In this document: positions 1 through 8,354 of the stretch, piece after piece
How the letters are laid out: every line of letters starts with the position of its first letter
Position numbering within the stretch: the first letter of the stretch is position 1
From: Pseudomonas marginalis
Lineage (GTDB): Bacteria; Pseudomonadota; Gammaproteobacteria; Pseudomonadales; Pseudomonadaceae
NCBI RefSeq assembly: GCF_900105325.1
Contig: NZ_FNSU01000001.1
Span: 248,001-312,000 of the forward strand
DNA: 64,000 nt
Reading direction: 5' to 3'
Position numbers and translations under genes: made by a program
The notes under the pieces: generated by a model
The model's database searches: none
What the model was told of the DNA's origin: nothing
What the model saw: only the letters and a program-made list of their open reading frames with translations

Positions 1-536
1 TCGGGTAATGTCGTCAGTAATCCAAAGCTGTTGACGATCAGCCCCAGCCACAGCAATGGCAGCACCAGCACATCAGGCAGCAACTGGTGGTCTGCGTCGA
101 TCAGGCTCATTGCCAGCAACCCCCAACTCAACACCAGCACCGCTGCGGCCTGCCAGCCAAAGCCGAAATGCCAGGCAACCCAGGCCGAGATCAACCCACA
201 GGCGAGTTCCGTGAAAGGGTAGCGGGGGCTGATGGCTCCCTGGCAATGGGCGCAGCGCCCCCTGAGCATCAGGTAGCTGAGCAGTGGGATATTTTCCCAC
301 GGCCGGATTGGATGATCACAGTGTGGGCAGCATGAGTTGGGGTGCATCAGGTTGTAGGTCGGCCCGCCAGGTTCGGCAGGCAAGCCGAGCACTTCATGGG
401 CCTGGTCACGCCATTCCCGTTCGAGCATTTTTGGCAGGCGCCAGACCAGCACGTTGAGGAAACTGCCGACGATCAGCCCCAGTACCAGCGCGATGGTGAC
501 AAAGGCCAATGGGTGCTCGTTCAACAGCAGGCTCAA
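1..536 (-). CDS. pilD: Type IV prepilin peptidase/N-methyltransferase PilD (3' end cut by window edge)
   Basis: This inner-membrane aspartyl protease cleaves the leader of type IV prepilins and type II secretion pseudopilins and methylates the new N-terminal Phe. The first 178 codons are visible. They show a hydrophobic N-terminus, the cytoplasmic loop with two Cys pairs (CCPHC and CAHC, about 32 residues apart) that binds zinc in this family, and the segment SLIDADHQLLPD containing the first catalytic Asp. The second catalytic motif (GxGD) lies outside the window. The start is inferred as TTG (536-534), which overlaps the pilC stop as TTGA; no ATG fits the conserved N-terminus. It sits directly downstream of pilC in the same operon. 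The family call is secure and the start is moderately secure. Confidence 0.93.
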   Translation of the reverse strand, partial: MSLLLNEHPLAFVTIALVLGLIVGSFLNVLVWRLPKMLEREWRDQAHEVLGLPAEPGGPTYNLMHPNSCCPHCDHPIRPWENIPLLSYLMLRGRCAHCQGAISPRYPFTELACGLISAWVAWHFGFGWQAAAVLVLSWGLLAMSLIDADHQLLPDVLVLPLLWLGLIVNSFGLLTTLP

Positions 537-1741
537 AATGCACTCCCCAGCTGGAAGACCGGCAGGTACATGGCGATGACCAGCGCGCCGACGATGCCCC
601 CCAGCACCACCATGATCAATGGCTCCATCAGGCTGGTGAGGTTGTCGACCTGGTTGTCCACGTCAGCCTCATAGTGGTTGGCGACCTTTTCCAGCATGTG
701 TTCCAGGGTGCCTGACTCTTCGCCGATCGCCGTCAGTTGGATCGCCATGCCGGGAAACAGGCCGCTGTTGGCCATGGATTGATTCAGTTGCATGCCGTTG
801 GATACATCGTGACGCATATGTTCGATTGCCTGTTTGAACGGGCCGTTTCCCACGGCGCCGGCGACTGAATCCAATGCCTGGACCAGTGGAACACCGGCGG
901 CGAAGGTCGTGGAGAGCGTGCGGGCGTAGCGGGCCACGGCGGATTTTGTCAGCAGTTTGCCTGCCAGGGGCGCTTTCAACAAACCTGTGTCCAGCCAGTA
1001 GCGAAAGCCCGACGAAGCCCGATAGGCCTGGCGCAGCCCAGCGGCTCCCGCGACTATGCCCAATACCAGCATCCACCATGCGTGCTGCATGAACGCCGAC
1101 AGGGCGATCACGTGCAAGGTAAATGCCGGCAGTTTGCCGTCGACTCCGGCGAACAGGGCCTGGAACTGCGGTACCACGTGGACCAGCAGTATGCCGGTGA
1201 CCAGGCTGGCAACCACCAGGACAGCAATGGGGTAGGTCATGGCCTTTTTGATCCTGGCCTTGAGCTGTTCACTCTTTTCCCGGTGGATCGCCACCCTTTC
1301 CAGCAGTGTCTCAAGCGCCCCGGCCTGTTCGCCGGCGGCCACCAGGTTGCAGTACAACTCATCGAAATAACGCGGTTGTTTGCGTAATGCCTCAGCCAGG
1401 CTGCTGCCGGCGGCGATCGCCTGTTTAAGTCCCAGCACCTGCTCACGCACAGCGCGATTGTCGACGCCTTCGCTGATGATGTCGAAGGCTTGCAGGAGTG
1501 GAACCCCAGCCTTCAGCAACGTCGCCAGTTGGCGCGTGAGCAGCGTGATGTCAGCCGCTTTGACTGATGGGGTGAGGCTTGGCGGCAGCGGGGATTGCTT
1601 GCGCACACGACCGGGGCTGATCCCTTGCTGGCGCAGTTGTGCCTTGACCAGGGCAGCGTTGTGCCCCTTGGTTTGCCCGGACACCCTGCGCCCTTTGCGG
1701 TTGATGCCTTCCCAGGCGTAAGTCGTTGAAGCGTTGTCCAT
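533..1741 (-). CDS. pilC: Type IV pilus inner-membrane platform protein PilC
   Basis: PilC is the polytopic inner-membrane platform that couples the cytoplasmic pilus motors to pilin insertion and removal. The 402 residues match the family length of about 400. They contain two T2SF (GspF) repeats, at about 65-190 and 270-395, with the conserved FxRQLATLLKAGVPL-type segment near the start of the first repeat and three predicted membrane helices (about 165-190, 215-240, 370-395). ATG 1741 is preferred because GGAA lies 7 nt upstream; an in-frame ATG at 1756 has no ribosome site. pilD overlaps its 3' end. pilA is divergent upstream, and the pilB ATPase gene usually next to pilC is missing. Confidence 0.95.
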   Translation of the reverse strand: MDNASTTYAWEGINRKGRRVSGQTKGHNAALVKAQLRQQGISPGRVRKQSPLPPSLTPSVKAADITLLTRQLATLLKAGVPLLQAFDIISEGVDNRAVREQVLGLKQAIAAGSSLAEALRKQPRYFDELYCNLVAAGEQAGALETLLERVAIHREKSEQLKARIKKAMTYPIAVLVVASLVTGILLVHVVPQFQALFAGVDGKLPAFTLHVIALSAFMQHAWWMLVLGIVAGAAGLRQAYRASSGFRYWLDTGLLKAPLAGKLLTKSAVARYARTLSTTFAAGVPLVQALDSVAGAVGNGPFKQAIEHMRHDVSNGMQLNQSMANSGLFPGMAIQLTAIGEESGTLEHMLEKVANHYEADVDNQVDNLTSLMEPLIMVVLGGIVGALVIAMYLPVFQLGSAF

Positions 1742-1940
1742 GTCGCGGTTCCGCATACAGGCTGTCGAAGATTTATAGCTTAGTCAGGTGACGGATTCGG
1801 GCATGCCGATGGCGCGGGATAAAAATGTCAGAATGTGCGTCTTGAGCGCGATTGGCCGCTTGCGGGTGAGTACACTGGCGCCGTTGCAAAAACGGGGTGC
1901 AGGACGCGCCTTGTCATGAGTTCTATTCTGGAGAGTGAAT

Positions 1941-2354
1941 GTGATACGTCAGAAAGGCTTTACCTTGATCGAGTTGTTGATCGTCGTGGCAATCATCGGC
2001 ATTTTGGCCACCATCGGCCTGCCCATGTACACCACCCACCAGGCCAAGGCCAAGTTCACTGCCGGCCTGGCTGAAATTGCCGCGTTGAAGGCTGGTTACG
2101 AAGACACCATGAACCAGGGCACCGTACCTACCGTGGCCTTGATCGGCGGCACCAGCCCTACGGCCAACTGCAAGATCGACGTGGCAGGCGATGTGGCCAC
2201 GGGGGCGGGCTCCATCAGCTGCGAAATACTCGACGCACCGGCACCGGTGCTGGGCAAGACCATCACCCTGGTCCGCAGCGCCGCCGGCTGGAAGTGCGCG
2301 ACGACCGCTGAAGCGAAATATGCCAGCAAGGGCTGCGGCGCCGACGGCGCATAA
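1941..2354 (+). CDS. pilA: Type IV major prepilin PilA
   Basis: This is the precursor of the structural pilin of a type IV pilus. The product has a 6-residue basic leader ending in Gly (MIRQKG), then FTLIELLIVVAIIGILA with the required Glu at mature position 5, which makes it a PilD substrate. The globular part has four Cys, in two pairs (NC...SC and KC...GC); the last pair would close the C-terminal disulfide loop typical of pseudomonad pilins. Two in-frame GTG codons compete. GTG 1941 is chosen over GTG 1935 because GGAG (1930-1933) lies 7 nt from it and only 1 nt from the other. The mature protein is about 131 residues. It is divergent from pilC and followed 35 bp later by the TfpO-like gene. 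Confidence 0.93.
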   Translation: MIRQKGFTLIELLIVVAIIGILATIGLPMYTTHQAKAKFTAGLAEIAALKAGYEDTMNQGTVPTVALIGGTSPTANCKIDVAGDVATGAGSISCEILDAPAPVLGKTITLVRSAAGWKCATTAEAKYASKGCGADGA

Positions 2355-2389
2355 CTGCTAAACCATCCACAGGGAAGTAGAGGTGGCCG

Positions 2390-3790
2390 ATGGTGTTATC
2401 CGTACAGCAGCGAGGCGGTGTTTTCCTGGTAGCAGCGGTGTGCCTGTTGAGTGTCGGCATCTGTGCACCGTTCGGCGGGCATGATCTACAGCGTGTCATG
2501 CAAATTGCCATCGGGTTTTGCGCGGTGCTGTATGGGTTGTCGGTTACCTCCACTGAACCCTGGGTAGACAGGCCCACTGCCTGGGGCGTGGTGCTGGTTG
2601 TGGGGCTGGGCCTGCTGTCGTCGACGCTGGCCCATCAGCCCCTATGGGCGCTTACCGAAGTGGCGCTGTTTGTCAGCTGCGCGGCGATTGCCGTCGCCTT
2701 TGCCCTGCTTCGTCGTCACGGCGGCGAGCCTCTGGATCGCGTGCTGATCCTGGTTGTGGTGTTGCTGTGCCTGATCAAGTCGCTCCAGTATCTGTATGCC
2801 GGTACGCTGGCGTTCACCAGCGGCGAGCGCATGCTGGATCCTGACCGACTGCTCTCCGGCTTTTCCAACAAGCGTTTCTACGGACAGTTTCAGACATTTA
2901 CCTTGCCATTGCTGGCGCTGCCTTTGCTGATACCCAATGTCTCCCGCGCCTTGCGGGGGATGGTGTTTGCGTTGCTGTGTGTCTGGTGGCTGATAGCAAT
3001 CAGCGGCGGTACGCGGGGTACCTGGCTTGGCATGGGCGTGGCGGGCGTGGTGTTGGCGCTGCTTGGGCCATGGGGGCGTCGCTGGCTGGGCTGGCAATTG
3101 GTCGCGGTGTTGGTTGGGCTGTTACTGTATTGGCTGATATTCACGGGGCTGGCGGATTACCTGGGGATTGAACTCACCAGTGATGCCGCGGATCGCCTCA
3201 CCACTTCGCTGTCGGGACGGGGCCCGATCTGGTGGCAGGCGTGGCATATGCTCGTCGAGCGACCGTGGCTTGGTTACGGACCGATGCATTTTGCCGATAT
3301 TGCCAACAGGATTGCCGCTCATCCCCATCAGGCGATCCTGCAATGGGCCAGCGAGTGGGGTGTACCCTCGGCGCTGTGCGTGGCGGTGTTGGCATGGCGA
3401 GGCGGCTGGACCACCTTGGCTGTGCTACGCGAGCGAGCGCTGTCCGCCGCGCGGGTTGACCTGCTGCGCTTGTGCCTGTTTGCGGCGTTGGTGGGGACGC
3501 TGGTGCAGGCCATGGTCGATGGCGTGATCGTGATGCCCAACTCCCAGGTCTGGTTGGCGCTGGTGGTGGGCTGGCTGATGGCGCTGCATGAGTTGCGCGT
3601 GCCAGCAAGCGCTGTGCTGCCGTTGGCGCGGAACCTATGGAAAGCCTTGGGTGTGTTGGCCGTTGGTCTGTTGGTATTTATCGCGGTGCGCGATGTGCCT
3701 CACCTCCAACAAGCCCAGCAGCAGTACCAGGACCGCAAAGGTAATTACCTGCAACCACGCTTCTGGGCTCAGGGGGTGATTGCTCGTTGA
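2390..3790 (+). CDS. O-antigen ligase/pilin glycosyltransferase (TfpO/PilO-like) membrane protein
   Basis: This 466-residue protein has about ten to twelve hydrophobic segments and a Wzy_C (O-antigen ligase/polymerase) signature near residues 268-345: a periplasmic LSGRGPIW motif, WLGYGPMHF and then HPHQAILQWASEWG, whose His cluster is typical of the family. Its position immediately after pilA and before tRNA-Thr, and its length of about 460 residues, match TfpO (PilO) of group I P. aeruginosa strains, which transfers an O-antigen unit to pilin. A Pgl-type protein O-oligosaccharyltransferase is equally possible. The family is secure; that PilA is its substrate is inferred from position. AGAGGTGG lies just upstream of the ATG. 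Confidence 0.8.
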   Translation: MVLSVQQRGGVFLVAAVCLLSVGICAPFGGHDLQRVMQIAIGFCAVLYGLSVTSTEPWVDRPTAWGVVLVVGLGLLSSTLAHQPLWALTEVALFVSCAAIAVAFALLRRHGGEPLDRVLILVVVLLCLIKSLQYLYAGTLAFTSGERMLDPDRLLSGFSNKRFYGQFQTFTLPLLALPLLIPNVSRALRGMVFALLCVWWLIAISGGTRGTWLGMGVAGVVLALLGPWGRRWLGWQLVAVLVGLLLYWLIFTGLADYLGIELTSDAADRLTTSLSGRGPIWWQAWHMLVERPWLGYGPMHFADIANRIAAHPHQAILQWASEWGVPSALCVAVLAWRGGWTTLAVLRERALSAARVDLLRLCLFAALVGTLVQAMVDGVIVMPNSQVWLALVVGWLMALHELRVPASAVLPLARNLWKALGVLAVGLLVFIAVRDVPHLQQAQQQYQDRKGNYLQPRFWAQGVIAR

Positions 3791-3838
3791 AGGGTGCAAG
3801 TTGCCGGGCGCCCGATGCGGTGCTAGCTTTAGTCCACC

Positions 3839-3911
3839 GCCCGTGTAGCTCAGTTGGTAGAGCAGCGCACTCGTAACGCGAAGGTCGCAGGTTCGATTCC
3901 TGTCTCGGGCA
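3839..3911 (+). tRNA. tRNA-Thr (anticodon CGT), without encoded CCA
   Basis: The sequence folds as a cloverleaf: acceptor arm GCCCGTG/CTCGGGC, D arm GCTC/GAGC, anticodon loop CTCGTAA (CGT, reads ACG), T arm GCAGG/CCTGT with loop TTCGATT. The anticodon loop and arms resemble bacterial tRNA-Thr(CGT). Oddities are a T6-T67 mismatch in the acceptor stem, an A31-C39 mismatch closing the anticodon stem, and discriminator A followed by AAA rather than CCA. It follows pilA and the TfpO-like gene, the same position as tRNA-Thr in P. aeruginosa pilA loci. Confidence 0.88.
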
Positions 3912-3977
3912 AAAAGGCAATACTGTTTCAAAGGCAATGTTTTCAGATGATCCCAGAATGGTTCTGAAGGCCAGACG

Positions 3978-4002
3978 AGTTGGCACGTGTGCCGGCTCTT
4001 TT
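3978..4002 (+). terminator. Probable intrinsic terminator after tRNA-Thr
   Basis: AGTTGGCAC and GTGCCGGCT form a stem around a tight loop, followed by CTTTT. It lies about 70 bp after the tRNA and 60 bp before the next gene, so it would end the pilA-tfpO-tRNA transcripts. Confidence 0.5.
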
Positions 4003-4061
4003 GTATCTGCGCAACCTTGATGACCCAGATGCATCCCCATTCCTCGATCTAAGAGAACGAC

Positions 4062-4367
4062 ATGACCACGACTGAAATGACCCAGGAAGTTCGGCATCAA
4101 GCAGCCCTCGAAAAATACCTTGAGGAATCGCCGCAGCTTAAAGAAGAGATCAAGGACCTGAGCGCCGATGATCAGCGCGACCAGATCCAGTGGGCGTTTG
4201 AGGACGAGGCCGAGAGCCAGGGCTTCCAGCCTTGGGAACTGACCCTCAAGTACACCTCGACGCCGGAAGAGTTCGAAGCGGCGCGGCTGGCCTTGCACAA
4301 AGAGGCGGCCGAGGTGCTGGGTGTCGAATGGGAAGAATACTGCGAGATGAACGACCTGGTCGTTTAG
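4062..4367 (+). CDS. Small conserved acidic protein, possibly DUF6388 family
   Basis: The protein has 101 residues and is strongly acidic, with no signal peptide, Cys pair or membrane segment; it is probably cytoplasmic and largely helical (EKYLEESPQLKEEIKDL, HKEAAEVLGVEWEEYCEM). It resembles small Pseudomonas proteins that I recall as DUF6388, but this could not be checked. Its function is unknown. AAGAGA precedes the ATG, the codon use is typical of the neighbours, and there is a terminator upstream and a REPIN directly downstream, so it is probably monocistronic. Confidence 0.7.
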   Translation: MTTTEMTQEVRHQAALEKYLEESPQLKEEIKDLSADDQRDQIQWAFEDEAESQGFQPWELTLKYTSTPEEFEAARLALHKEAAEVLGVEWEEYCEMNDLVV

Positions 4368-4375
4368 ACGCAGCT

Positions 4376-4475
4376 TGTAGGAGCGAGCTTGCTCGCGAAA
4401 ATCGCTAACGATGACGCGGGCTGCCTGGTTCCCTGCGGCGTTCTCAGGTTTTTCGCGAGCAAGCTCGCTCCTACA
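4376..4475. repeat. REPIN: inverted pair of REP sequences (TGTAGGAGCGAGC family)
   Basis: The arms TGTAGGAGCGAGCTTGCTCG and its complement CGAGCAAGCTCGCTCCTACA enclose about 50 bp. Each arm is itself a small hairpin (GCGAGCTTGCTCGC). This is a common fluorescens-group REP doublet. It lies between the convergent 101-residue gene and nadC, where it may also stop transcription. Confidence 0.88.
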
Positions 4476-4485
4476 GTTAAGGTGC

Positions 4486-5334
4486 TCAGATACTGAGGCG
4501 CATCGACAAATCCACCGCCTTCACATCCTTGGTCATCGCACCAATGGAGATGTAGTCCACCCCCGTCTCTGCGATAGGCAGCAGGGTGCTTTCATTGATC
4601 CCGCCGCTGGCTTCCAGCTTGGCCTTGCCGCCGTTCAGGCGCACGGCTTCCCGCATGTCTTCCAGGCTCAATTCATCGAGCATGACGATGTCGGCGCCCG
4701 CCGCCAGCGCTTCGCGCAGTTCGTCCAGGCTCTCCACTTCAATTTCCACCGGCTTGCCGGGTGCGATCTTGTGGGCGGCGCTGATGGCCTGGGCAATCCC
4801 GCCGCTGGCAGCGATGTGGTTTTCCTTGATCAGGAAGGCGTCATACAAACCGATACGGTGGTTGTGGCAGCCACCGCAGGTCACCGCGTACTTCTGCGCG
4901 AGGCGCAGGCCGGGCAGGGTTTTTCGAGTGTCCAGCAGCTTGACCTGGGTGCTGGCGACAAAATCCGCCAGGAACCGGGCGCGTGTGGCGACCCCGGAGA
5001 GTAACTGCAGGAAGTTCAAGGCAGAGCGCTCGCCACTGAGCAGCGAACGCGCCGGCCCCTCCAGGTGGAACAGTGCCTGGTTGGGGCTGACGCGTTCGCC
5101 GTCGGCCACCTGCCAGTGCACGGCGACCCGTGGGTCCAGTTGGCGGAATACGGCATCCACCCACGCAGTGCCGGCGATGACGGCGGCGTCGCGGGTAATG
5201 ATGGTGGCCGTGGCCAGCCGTTCGGCCGGGATCAACTGTGCGGTGATGTCGCCGCTGCCGATGTCTTCCAGGAGCGCGCGGCGCACGTTGGCTTCGATTT
5301 CGGCGGTGAGGTCGGCTAGACGGAGGTTCGGCAT
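4486..5334 (-). CDS. nadC: Nicotinate-nucleotide pyrophosphorylase (quinolinate phosphoribosyltransferase)
   Basis: NadC converts quinolinate and PRPP to nicotinate mononucleotide, CO2 and PPi in de novo NAD synthesis. The 282 residues match the family length. Family motifs are present: LDTRKTLPGLR (phosphoribosyl/quinolinate binding), KENHI, EIEVESLDEL, MLDELS and EASGGI near the C-terminus. ATG 5334 is chosen over an upstream in-frame ATG (5400) because GGAG stands 6 nt before it and the protein then begins at the usual place. The ampD/ampE neighbourhood is the same as in P. aeruginosa. Confidence 0.97.
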   Translation of the reverse strand: MPNLRLADLTAEIEANVRRALLEDIGSGDITAQLIPAERLATATIITRDAAVIAGTAWVDAVFRQLDPRVAVHWQVADGERVSPNQALFHLEGPARSLLSGERSALNFLQLLSGVATRARFLADFVASTQVKLLDTRKTLPGLRLAQKYAVTCGGCHNHRIGLYDAFLIKENHIAASGGIAQAISAAHKIAPGKPVEIEVESLDELREALAAGADIVMLDELSLEDMREAVRLNGGKAKLEASGGINESTLLPIAETGVDYISIGAMTKDVKAVDLSMRLSI

Positions 5335-5578
5335 ATCAGGCTCCACAAACAAAGTGTCCCGATTATAGGGGCAGCGTGCGTTTGAACCCAGGCTCACCAC
5401 TCATTTACAGCGCAATGTCAGAGTTTGCTGGCGCAACGGCACTCATTTGCAAGATAATCTCGCGCCTTGCAATTGGCGTCATAGCTTTGACGTCCTGGTG
5501 ATAACCGGTTATCCACAGCCTTATTGGGCCTGTACCCGATCTTTCCCCAACGCTTTACCGCCGTTTCAGGAGGCCAGG

Positions 5579-7729
5579 ATGCACAATGACGGAAAGGTGG
5601 TGCCAATCAACAAGGCACAAGCCACGCCATCGCCGCTCGCGCGCCTGCCGGTGGTGCTGCTGCAGGTTCGCGACAAGGCGGCGCAGCAGTTGCAGCAGGG
5701 TTTACAGGAACTGTTCGATAACGCCGACGACACCTTGTTCGAAATGGCCGACAAGGCCCGCAACAACGTGGACCACCATATCTTCTTTGAAGCCATGCGC
5801 GACCTGCGCCTCAAGCGCAAGAATTTCGAGCGTGTGTTCATGGAGCGGCTGTTCGAAGCCTTTGGCAACCTGGGGCTGGCGGGCCGTGGTGAACTTCAGT
5901 TGGTGCCGGTGGTGTCCTATGACGCGGCCTCAGGCACGTCCAAGGATGACCTGGAAAAAGCCGTCGCGCTTGAAGCCATGCTGGGCCGGGTGCGCCACCG
6001 CGACGGCCTGGCGCTGTCGCAACTCACGGCACGCCTGAGTGTCTTGCTCGGCAATCGCCTGGACGACTGTGAAAACCCCCTGGGTCCGGCGCTGCTGTGC
6101 GAGTTTTTCCTGCGTGCCGGGCGTAGCCTGGGCGTGGAGATCCGCGTCAAGCTGATCATGCTCAAGCTGTTTGAAAAGTACGTACTCAGTGATGCTGACC
6201 AACTGTACGGTGAAGCCAATCAGCTGCTGGTCGCGACCGGCGTGTTGCCGGAACTCAAGGCCGCGCCGTCCCGCCGCCCCTGTGGCCGTGCCGCCCGTGA
6301 TCATCAGCGTGAAGAGGTATTGCCGAGCACCGACCAACACGTCGACGAAAATGGCCAGCAAGCCTTCAGCGCCTTGCAGGCGCTGTTGACCGTCGTGCGT
6401 GGTAGCGTGTCGCCTACCCTTGAAGCCAGTGCCGAACCCCAGCCTATCGCCACCCGCGACCTGCTGCGGCTGTTATCCCACTTGCAGCAGTACGTCCCGG
6501 AGCCGGAAGCCGAGGATGATTTCGACCTGTGTAACCAACTCGAGCAGTTACTTACCCGTGTCAGCGTCAAGAGTGGCAAGTCGCGGGTGGTGGAGGATGC
6601 GGATGAAGATGTGATCAACCTGATCGCCCTGCTGTTCGAATTCATCCTCAATGACCGCGCAGTGCCGGACGCCTTCAAGGCCTTGATCGGCCGTCTGCAG
6701 ATCCCGATGCTGAAAGTGGCGGTGCTGGACAAGAGTTTTTTCAGTCGCCCCGGTCATCCGGCGCGGCGCCTGTTGAATGAAATCGCTACCACCGCCATGG
6801 GCTGGAGTCCGGTCGATGACTTCCAGCGCGACAGCCTGTACCTGCGCATAGAGCAGGTGGTTCAGCGTTTACTCAATGATTTTGTTGAAGACCCGGCGAT
6901 TTTTTCCCAATTGCTGACTGAATTCACTGCGTTCACCGCCGATGAGCGTCGTCGCAGCGAATTGCTTGAACAGCACACCCGCCATGCTGAAGAAGGGCGC
7001 GTGCGCACAGAAGCGGCGCGGGCACGGGTGGCCGAGGTACTGAATCGACGGATGCTGGGCAAGGTTTTGCCGCAGGCGGTGGTGCAGTTCCTGCAACAGG
7101 CCTGGAGCCAGGTGCTGTTGCTGGCCAGCCTCAAGCACGGCGAGCAGTCGGTGCAATGGCAAGCAGGGCTGCGCACCATGGATGAGCTGATCTGGAGTGT
7201 CAGCCTGCCGGCAGACACTGAAGCCGGGGTGCACTTGCTGGAGCAGTTGCCTGGGTTGCTCAAGGCACTGCGCGACGGTTTGACCAGCGCTGCATTCGAC
7301 CCCTTCAGCACCCGTGATTTTTTTGTGCGCTTGCAGACCCTGCATGTCCGGCCGCCGGAGGGGGGCGATGGATGGCTCGAAGTGCGTGAACCCTTCGTGT
7401 TCAGCGTACTGCCGCTCGATCCCGTCGAGGGCCTGCCGGAGGATGATCCGGACCTGGCCAAGGTGCACCAATTGCGAGTCGGTGACTGGATCGTGTTCCA
7501 GCAGGGCCCGGCAGGCACCCTGCGGTGCAAGCTGACGGCGATCATGGCGCCGGCCAACACCTACGTTTTCGTCGGCCGTACCGGGCTCAAGGTTCTGGAG
7601 AAAAGTGCGGGCCAACTGGCAATGGCGCTCAAACGTGGCGCGCTGCATCACCTCGACGACGAGCCGCTGTTCGAGCGGGCGCTGGCGGCGGTGGTGGGCA
7701 AGCTGCGTCAACTCAATCGCGGCAAGTGA
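5579..7729 (+). CDS. DUF1631 family protein
   Basis: This is a 716-residue cytoplasmic protein with no signal peptide or membrane helix. Most of its length is helical and rich in Leu, Glu and Arg. The N-terminal part has the conserved NNVDHHIFFEAMRDLRLKR and a Phe/Glu/Arg-rich segment. The last ~80 residues (LRVGDWIVFQQ... GRTGLKVLEKSAG) look like a small beta-rich PilZ-like domain, but this is only a resemblance. Homologues are sometimes called thymidine phosphorylase without support. ATG 5579 has AGGAGG 5 nt upstream; a longer reading from 5447 lacks a ribosome site. It lies between nadC and ampD, as in P. aeruginosa. The biochemical role is unknown. Confidence 0.85.
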   Translation: MHNDGKVVPINKAQATPSPLARLPVVLLQVRDKAAQQLQQGLQELFDNADDTLFEMADKARNNVDHHIFFEAMRDLRLKRKNFERVFMERLFEAFGNLGLAGRGELQLVPVVSYDAASGTSKDDLEKAVALEAMLGRVRHRDGLALSQLTARLSVLLGNRLDDCENPLGPALLCEFFLRAGRSLGVEIRVKLIMLKLFEKYVLSDADQLYGEANQLLVATGVLPELKAAPSRRPCGRAARDHQREEVLPSTDQHVDENGQQAFSALQALLTVVRGSVSPTLEASAEPQPIATRDLLRLLSHLQQYVPEPEAEDDFDLCNQLEQLLTRVSVKSGKSRVVEDADEDVINLIALLFEFILNDRAVPDAFKALIGRLQIPMLKVAVLDKSFFSRPGHPARRLLNEIATTAMGWSPVDDFQRDSLYLRIEQVVQRLLNDFVEDPAIFSQLLTEFTAFTADERRRSELLEQHTRHAEEGRVRTEAARARVAEVLNRRMLGKVLPQAVVQFLQQAWSQVLLLASLKHGEQSVQWQAGLRTMDELIWSVSLPADTEAGVHLLEQLPGLLKALRDGLTSAAFDPFSTRDFFVRLQTLHVRPPEGGDGWLEVREPFVFSVLPLDPVEGLPEDDPDLAKVHQLRVGDWIVFQQGPAGTLRCKLTAIMAPANTYVFVGRTGLKVLEKSAGQLAMALKRGALHHLDDEPLFERALAAVVGKLRQLNRGK

Positions 7730-7790
7730 TCGCAACCACGGGGTCGAACGCGGCATACTGGTCACACTTAGTCACGTTCAAGGATCCTGT

Positions 7791-8354
7791 ATGCAGTTGG
7801 ACCCCGCCAGCGGCTGGTGCCAGGGCATTCGCCATTGCCCTTCACCCAACTTCAACGAGCGCCCGGCAGGCGAAATCTCACTGTTGGTGGTGCATAACAT
7901 CAGCCTGCCACCCGCGCAGTTCGCTACCGGCAAAGTGCAGGAGTTTTTCCAGAATCGCCTGGACGTCACGGAACATCCCTACTTTGAAGGGATTGCCGAC
8001 CTACGGGTGTCTGCGCATTTTCTGATTGAGCGCGATGGCACCGTGACGCAGTTTGTGTCCTGTATAGACCGGGCCTGGCATGCCGGGGTCTCGTGCTTCG
8101 AAGGGCGTGAGACCTGCAATGACTTTTCCTTGGGGATAGAGCTTGAGGGCACGGATGATTTGCCGTTCACCAACCCCCAGTATGTATCGCTGATCGACCT
8201 GACACGGCAGTTGCTGGCAGCCTACCCAGGTATTACGCCGCAACGTATTTGTGGCCATAGCGACATCGCTCCGGGGCGCAAGACCGATCCCGGCCCCGCT
8301 TTTGATTGGGCGCGCTTTCGCAGCGCCCTGCAGGATGGAGGACACGCACGATGA
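7791..8354 (+). CDS. ampD: 1,6-anhydro-N-acetylmuramyl-L-alanine amidase AmpD
   Basis: AmpD is a cytoplasmic zinc amidase that removes peptides from anhydro-muropeptides during wall recycling; its loss raises AmpR-dependent beta-lactamase expression in related bacteria. The 187 residues are of normal length for the Amidase_2 family. The expected zinc ligands are visible as His35 (VVHNIS), His156 (CGHSDIAPGRK) and Asp166 (TDPG). Glu117 and Lys164 occupy the catalytic positions. ATG 7791 gives the canonical N-terminus MQLDPASGW. The stop overlaps the ampE start by 4 nt (ATGA), so the two are translationally coupled. Confidence 0.97.
   Translation: MQLDPASGWCQGIRHCPSPNFNERPAGEISLLVVHNISLPPAQFATGKVQEFFQNRLDVTEHPYFEGIADLRVSAHFLIERDGTVTQFVSCIDRAWHAGVSCFEGRETCNDFSLGIELEGTDDLPFTNPQYVSLIDLTRQLLAAYPGITPQRICGHSDIAPGRKTDPGPAFDWARFRSALQDGGHAR

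Noticed and set aside
1880..1905. Possible sigma54 promoter for pilA (TGGCgccgTTGC)
   Set aside because: The spacing between TGGC and TTGC is about 3 nt too short for a -24/-12 promoter.
4376..4475. Palindromic repeats considered as a CRISPR or small RNA
   Set aside because: There are only two inverted copies, with no direct repeat-spacer periodicity; REPIN structure explains them. No CRISPR array was seen anywhere in the window.
5579..7729. Name 'thymidine phosphorylase' for the DUF1631 protein
   Set aside because: No phosphorylase motif is visible; the name appears to be a propagated annotation error.
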